Assembly: GCA_050331815.1 (NCBI GenBank)
Contig: JBHJGM010000005.1
Span: 57,717-121,716 of the forward strand
DNA: 64,000 bases
Direction of reading: 5' to 3'
From: JBHJGM01 sp050331815
GTDB lineage: Bacteria; Verrucomicrobiota; Verrucomicrobiia; Opitutales; JBHJGM01
The notes beneath the pieces were generated by a model that saw only the letters and a program-made list of their open reading frames with translations, was not told where the DNA came from and ran no database searches. The translations under genes and the position numbers were made by a program. Below, piece by piece: positions 60,611 through 64,000 of the stretch (positions within the stretch are counted from its first letter, which is position 1; each line of letters begins with the position of its first letter).

Positions 60611-61924
60611 TCAGGCAGGGTCGGTGGCGTCCAGAACGCCCTTCGTGCGGTCGTAGCGCCGGGTGTAGATCAACAGGACCAGGCCGATGATAAACAAGGC
60701 CCCCACCGAGACGATACCGTTGCGAATATCCCCGGTGGCCCGGCTGACGAAGCCCGCCACTAAAGGCCCCAGGATCGCGGCGCTGCGACCCAGCATGTTG
60801 TAAAAGCCAAAGAAGGCGGCGGCGCGGTCGGGGGGCACGATGTTGGCGTAGTACGAGCGTGAGAGTACCTGTACGCCGCCCTGAGCAAGCCCGATCAACG
60901 CAGCCATCAGGTATACTGGCGGCATTTCAAACAGGAGGAAATCCCAGGGCTCGGGCGTCAGCTGCGAGGCGATCCAGGCTACGGCCAGGTACACCACCAG
61001 CATCGCGCCAATTACCTTACGCGGCCCAAAGGCATCGCCCGCGCGCCCCATGAAAAAGGCGCTGAAAATACCCACCACCTGCACCACGATCAGCGCCGCG
61101 AGCAGGCTGCCGGTCTCCAGCCCGAGCTTTTCGCCAAAGGCGGTGGCGGTGGTGATCAGCGTGTGGACCCCATCGATGTAAAACCAGTAGGCCAGCAAAA
61201 ACCAAAACACGCGCGGCGTACGCACGATCTCCAGCGCGGTCGCCTTGAGTGAGCCGAGGGAGATGGCGATCGCCTGCGTCAGCGGCGGCCTGGGCCGGGG
61301 CGGTTCCTTGACGATGAGGAAAAGCGGCAGCGCAAAGAACATCCACCAGGCCCCGGTCAGAATGAAGGCCACGCGGATGCCACTGCTCTCGTCGGCCAGC
61401 CCAAAGACTTGCGGCTGCTGGACCAGAAACGTGCAGAACAAAAACAGCACGACGCTGCCAAAGTAGCCGCAGGCATAACCAACGCCGGAGAGGCGGTGCC
61501 GTTCCACCGGCGTGGCCACGGTCGTCAGTAAGGCGTCGTAAAACAAGATGGCGGCGTAAAAGCAGACCGTGGACACCACGTAGATGGCAAAGGCCGCGGG
61601 CCAATCACCTTCGTCGGGCAGGGCCAGCAGCGAGCCCGCCAGTGCCCCCAGCACCGTGACGATGGCCAGCAGGCGTTTGCGCCCGCCCCAGTTCTCCGCA
61701 AGCGCACCCAAAAACGGCGCAAGCAACGCCAGCGTCAAGCCGGCGGCCGAGACCGAGAGATTCTGCAAAAAAATCGCTTCATCTTCGGCGAGTCCGGCGG
61801 TCCAGAACTTGGAAAAGAAAATCGGATAGAACCCGGCCAGAATGCACAGCGCGTAGGCCGAATTGGCGGCGTCGTAGACGGCCCACGACCATTGTTCTCG
61901 GGTGATGGGACGACGGACGGACAC
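60611..61924 (-). CDS. MFS transporter, UMF1/Atg22-like family
   Basis: The product is 437 aa from the GTG at 61924; the open frame to 62143 adds 73 non-hydrophobic residues that overlap the divergent gene, so it is rejected. The family start REQWSWAVYDAANSAYA is clear. Twelve membrane helices are visible, and the segment ENWGGRKRLLAIVTVLGALA matches the loop after helix 2-3. ALIGLAQGGVQVLSRSYYAN is the conserved C-terminal half motif. Relatives export amino acids or breakdown products. A pairing with the downstream peptidase gene is a reasonable but unproven idea. Confidence 0.88.
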   Translation of the reverse strand: MSVRRPITREQWSWAVYDAANSAYALCILAGFYPIFFSKFWTAGLAEDEAIFLQNLSVSAAGLTLALLAPFLGALAENWGGRKRLLAIVTVLGALAGSLLALPDEGDWPAAFAIYVVSTVCFYAAILFYDALLTTVATPVERHRLSGVGYACGYFGSVVLFLFCTFLVQQPQVFGLADESSGIRVAFILTGAWWMFFALPLFLIVKEPPRPRPPLTQAIAISLGSLKATALEIVRTPRVFWFLLAYWFYIDGVHTLITTATAFGEKLGLETGSLLAALIVVQVVGIFSAFFMGRAGDAFGPRKVIGAMLVVYLAVAWIASQLTPEPWDFLLFEMPPVYLMAALIGLAQGGVQVLSRSYYANIVPPDRAAAFFGFYNMLGRSAAILGPLVAGFVSRATGDIRNGIVSVGALFIIGLVLLIYTRRYDRTKGVLDATDPA

Positions 61925-62048
61925 GCTGCAAGATGAGGGCGCAAAGTAAGCCCGCCGACAAGCTTCAAGCGTGCGCCGCTTTCGCGGGTGCGTTCGATTT
62001 GACGTGAAGTCCTCGTCCGTGCACGCGTACGCTTGAGAGTCTGACGCC

Positions 62049-62537
62049 ATGCACCCGGTCATCATCGTACGCCACCCCAAGGAACGTCTGAGCAAGTGCA
62101 GCCTGCGTCCGTTGGAAGGGTGCGCGGGGTTCACCTTCCACAAGGCGACGCCGCGTTTTTCCCTGGATGTGGCCGGCTGCCTCCTGCTCGAAGTCGGGGC
62201 TCCGGTACTGACGCCGGACGTGCGGACAAACCCCGAGACGGGTCAACCGCGTCCGCTCATCCTGCTCGACAGTACCTGGCGGCTGTTGCCCGGGTTGGAG
62301 GCATGCCTGGTGAACCGCGCGCAAGCGATTCCGGTCGGTTTGCCCGCAGGCATTGCAACGGCCTATCCGCGCGTGTCGAAACTCGCGGCGGATCCCGCAG
62401 GCGGGCTGGCCTCGGTGGAGGCGCTCTACGTGGCCCTGCGCTTACTCGGGGTGGCGTGCGCGGATCTGCTCGAGGCTTACCACTGGCGAGAACCCTTTCT
62501 GGCCGGGCTGGAAACACACCCGGCCTTTAACCAGTGA
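62049..62537 (+). CDS. Small Tsr3/DTW-like protein (putative aminocarboxypropyltransferase fold)
   Basis: The product is 162 aa. The N-terminal part IIVRHPKERLSKCSLRPLEG looks like the small leading domain of Tsr3. The central LILLDSTWRLLPGLEA resembles the DxTW/DCSW segment, and AGIATAYPRVSKLAADPAGG, followed by LASVEALYVALRLLGV, matches the Tsr3/DTW C-terminal signature (pro-rich loop then L-S/A-S-x-E-A-L). Tsr3 adds the aminocarboxypropyl group of S-adenosylmethionine to rRNA in eukaryotes and archaea; bacterial DTW proteins do this to tRNA uridine. If correct, this one modifies an RNA base. The match is by eye and short. It is divergent from the MFS gene and converges on the cNMP gene. 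Confidence 0.55.
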   Translation: MHPVIIVRHPKERLSKCSLRPLEGCAGFTFHKATPRFSLDVAGCLLLEVGAPVLTPDVRTNPETGQPRPLILLDSTWRLLPGLEACLVNRAQAIPVGLPAGIATAYPRVSKLAADPAGGLASVEALYVALRLLGVACADLLEAYHWREPFLAGLETHPAFNQ

Positions 62538-62543
62538 GCGCAG

Positions 62544-63029
62544 TCAGTGCTCGACGGGAGCGGTGGAGGCGGCGGCGGTGGCCGCGGTCAGGCGACCGGA
62601 GGTGTTGCGCAGGTTGAGGCTGAGCAGACGCGCGATGTTGCGCAGGATCTCCACGGCGATGTCGGCGCGGGTCTGGCTCATCGCGTCAAAGGTTTCGCGG
62701 TCCAGGGCGATGAGTACGCACTCACGCCGGGCCCGCACGGTGGCTGAGCGTGGCGAGTTGTCGACGATGGCCATTTCGCCCAGGATGCGGCCTTCCTGCA
62801 CGCTCGCCAGGTGGATCTCGTGGCCCATGTCGTCCTCCTTGATGACGTTGCACTCACCGCGAATGATGAAATACAGCGTCTCGCCCAGATCGCCTTCCTT
62901 AAAGAGGGTCTCGCCAGAGGGCAGATTGAGCACCTGCACCTTGTTCGAGAGCGAGCGCAACTGCCCGGCGTCCAGACTGTCAAAGAGCTGACACTCGGAC
63001 AACGCGTTGATGATCGCTTGCTGCTGCAT
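62544..63029 (-). CDS. Stand-alone cyclic nucleotide-binding domain protein
   Basis: The product is 161 aa with ATG at 63029. Residues ~10-130 are a complete cNMP beta-roll: LFKEGDLGETLYFIIRGECN, EGRILGEMAIVDNSPRSATV with the phosphate-binding Glu and Arg positions (GEMAI and PRSATV). A C-terminal helix (DIAVEILRNIARLLSLNLRN) resembles the Crp dimer helix, but no HTH follows; the tail is Ala/Thr-rich. It could bind cAMP, cGMP or c-di-nucleotides and act on a partner protein. Only six bases separate its stop from the stop of the convergent Tsr3-like gene. Confidence 0.9.
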   Translation of the reverse strand: MQQQAIINALSECQLFDSLDAGQLRSLSNKVQVLNLPSGETLFKEGDLGETLYFIIRGECNVIKEDDMGHEIHLASVQEGRILGEMAIVDNSPRSATVRARRECVLIALDRETFDAMSQTRADIAVEILRNIARLLSLNLRNTSGRLTAATAAASTAPVEH

Positions 63030-63207
63030 GACTGCGGACGGGACTGACGCGGCGAATTGGGTGTACCAGTGACGGAATACCGGGGTTTCCGTTTAAAAGG
63101 TCGTCCTCGGGCGGCTTGTTTTGAGCGACGGGGGTGGTTTGGTGGCCACAATCAGGTCTTTGACCGCCCCAGGTAGCGAAAACCCCTGAGTCGCCGGGGT
63201 GGTTGTC

Positions 63208-63798
63208 TTACGACCTGGCGGTTGAAACGTGCGAGGTGCCCAGTTGCTGCTTCTGGAAGAGCTTGCGGCGCATTTTTTCAAAGGCCACGGGAGGGATGCC
63301 GCAAGAGACCAGGCCGATCAACTGCTGGGCGGCTTCCTCGGGCGTGGTGCAGGAGGTGTCAATCTCGAAATCGTAGCAGCAGTGCTTGTGGACGATGGCG
63401 GCCTGTTTGCGGGCCAGGCCGATCTGGCGGTCCTGGCGTTCACGCTCGCGGCTTTCCAGCAGTGTCATCGGGCACTGCAGGCCCACGAAGTAAACCGTGT
63501 GCTCGCGCAGGCTTAAGAGGCAGTCCTCCAGCCAGCGTTTGCGCTCCAGGACGTGGTCGACGACCACGGGCGTGCCGCAGTTGGCCAGCAGGGGCAGGGC
63601 CCGGTGAAAGGCATGGACCACCGGCGGGAGCAGTTCGGTGCGCAGGTCGTCATCTTCGAGCACCCGATCACTGAGCATGAAGATGAAATGATCGACGGAG
63701 GCGTACAGCACCGGCTCGGGTGCCAGGCGCTGGTAGGCTTCGGCCACGGTGGTCTTCCCGGAGGAAGAGGTTCCGTTCAAAAAGATTACCGCGGCCAT
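63208..63798 (-). CDS. Chloramphenicol phosphotransferase-like P-loop kinase
   Basis: The product is 196 aa. The Walker A motif FLNGTSSSGKTT is at residues 6-17, and YASVDHFIFML contains the conserved catalytic-region Asp. TPVVVDHVLE matches the second acidic segment, and ERERQDRQIGLARKQAAIVH followed by YDFEIDTSCTTPEEAAQQL is the lid and C-terminal signature of the CPT family. Members phosphorylate small hydroxyl compounds or antibiotics; many homologues outside Streptomyces have unknown substrates, so resistance should not be assumed. It is leftward, followed by the cNMP gene after 178 bases. Confidence 0.83.
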   Translation of the reverse strand: MAAVIFLNGTSSSGKTTVAEAYQRLAPEPVLYASVDHFIFMLSDRVLEDDDLRTELLPPVVHAFHRALPLLANCGTPVVVDHVLERKRWLEDCLLSLREHTVYFVGLQCPMTLLESRERERQDRQIGLARKQAAIVHKHCCYDFEIDTSCTTPEEAAQQLIGLVSCGIPPVAFEKMRRKLFQKQQLGTSHVSTARS

Positions 63799-63832
63799 GG
63801 TAGAGAATAAAGTTGGCCGCCGTTCGCCGAAA

Positions 63833-64000
63833 TTAAACGTCCTTTTTTACCAGGTTCTCAACCCGTTGCAGTAGCGCATGATACACATCCGGGTGCAGCG
63901 CGAAAGATTCGGCGGCCACCGGCTGGTTTTCGCTGTCGCACGCAGCTTGAGGCAGTTGCAGCGTCTTGCGCCCGTCTCCCGTATCAAAGGTGAGGCAATA
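63833..64000 (-). CDS. C-terminal fragment of an uncharacterised protein, cut by the window end
   Basis: Reading leftward from the window edge gives 55 open codons ending in TAA at 63833-63835. The visible part includes TFDTGDGRKTLQLPQAACDS and ALLQRVENLVKKDV at the C-terminus. I do not recognise a family. It lies 34 bases upstream of the CPT-like gene on the same strand and may be co-transcribed with it. Confidence 0.55.
   Translation of the reverse strand, partial: YCLTFDTGDGRKTLQLPQAACDSENQPVAAESFALHPDVYHALLQRVENLVKKDV

Noticed and set aside
63208..63798. Assignment as a chloramphenicol resistance gene
   Set aside because: The fold matches the CPT family, but most homologues have unknown substrates and no resistance or antibiotic gene context is present.
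1..64000. tRNA, rRNA, insertion sequences or prophage genes
   Set aside because: All intergenic gaps were read for tRNA-like cloverleaf arms, rRNA segments, transposase motifs and flanking inverted repeats; none was recognised, though a small RNA could be missed by eye.

Overview
The window is about 64 kb of GC-rich DNA from a free-living Gram-negative bacterium, most likely a Verrucomicrobiota member of the Opitutia (Opitutales/Puniceicoccales type). This assignment is an inference from gene content. The pointers are four PEP-CTERM proteins with an exosortase fused to an EpsI-like domain, two large autotransporter-like beta-repeat proteins with the W-N-G-x(n)-N-W signature, a squalene-hopene cyclase, a sulfatase, a flavin oxidoreductase of the FAD_oxidored type and polysaccharide-directed hydrolases. 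No rRNA, tRNA, CRISPR array, phage or insertion sequence was recognised.

Layout: 1-2.3 kb holds the 3' end of a GH4 glycosidase and an SGNH esterase. 2.3-11.3 kb carries a PEP-CTERM protein, a sensor kinase with a cyclic-nucleotide domain and two paralogous giant secreted proteins whose last ~430 bp are near-identical direct repeats. 11.8-15.1 kb has an M50 site-2-type protease, a sigma-54 activator and a decayed ParE-type toxin-antitoxin remnant. 15.2-23.6 kb has squalene-hopene cyclase, a PEP-CTERM protein, an oxidoreductase, an SDR, a PhnP-like hydrolase and a sulfatase. 23.7-28.8 kb is a leftward envelope cluster (lipoprotein, DsbD-like reductase, DUF481 outer-membrane protein, MscS channel). 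28.9-35.8 kb is a compact TetR-OMF-MFP-RND efflux operon. 36.1-41.8 kb is the protein-sorting locus (two PEP-CTERM proteins, exosortase-EpsI fusion, TPR membrane protein). 41.8-44.4 kb has two response regulators and a CDP-alcohol phosphatidyltransferase. 44.5-48.0 kb is the conserved trio ATP-grasp type 2 / alpha-E / transglutaminase. 48.3-50.3 kb encodes another large secreted protein. 50.6-53.3 kb is glycosyltransferase plus acetolactate synthase. 53.7-64 kb holds a YmdB-type phosphoesterase, a large clan GH-A glycoside hydrolase, two metallopeptidases, an MFS transporter, a Tsr3/DTW-like protein, a cNMP-binding protein, a CPT-like kinase and a cut-off gene.

Themes: the window is rich in surface and envelope biology: secretion and sorting of extracellular proteins, periplasmic disulfide chemistry, efflux, and polysaccharide breakdown. 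The most distinctive items are (1) the exosortase-EpsI fusion next to its likely substrates, (2) a second class of large secreted proteins ending in a shared acidic-loop plus beta domain instead of PEP-CTERM, with signs of recent gene conversion, (3) a toxin gene interrupted at a T8 slippery run with a truncated antitoxin, and (4) the ATP-grasp/alpha-E/transglutaminase operon ending in a polyglutamine tail. Many genes lack an evident Shine-Dalgarno, so several starts rest on signal peptides or domain edges.
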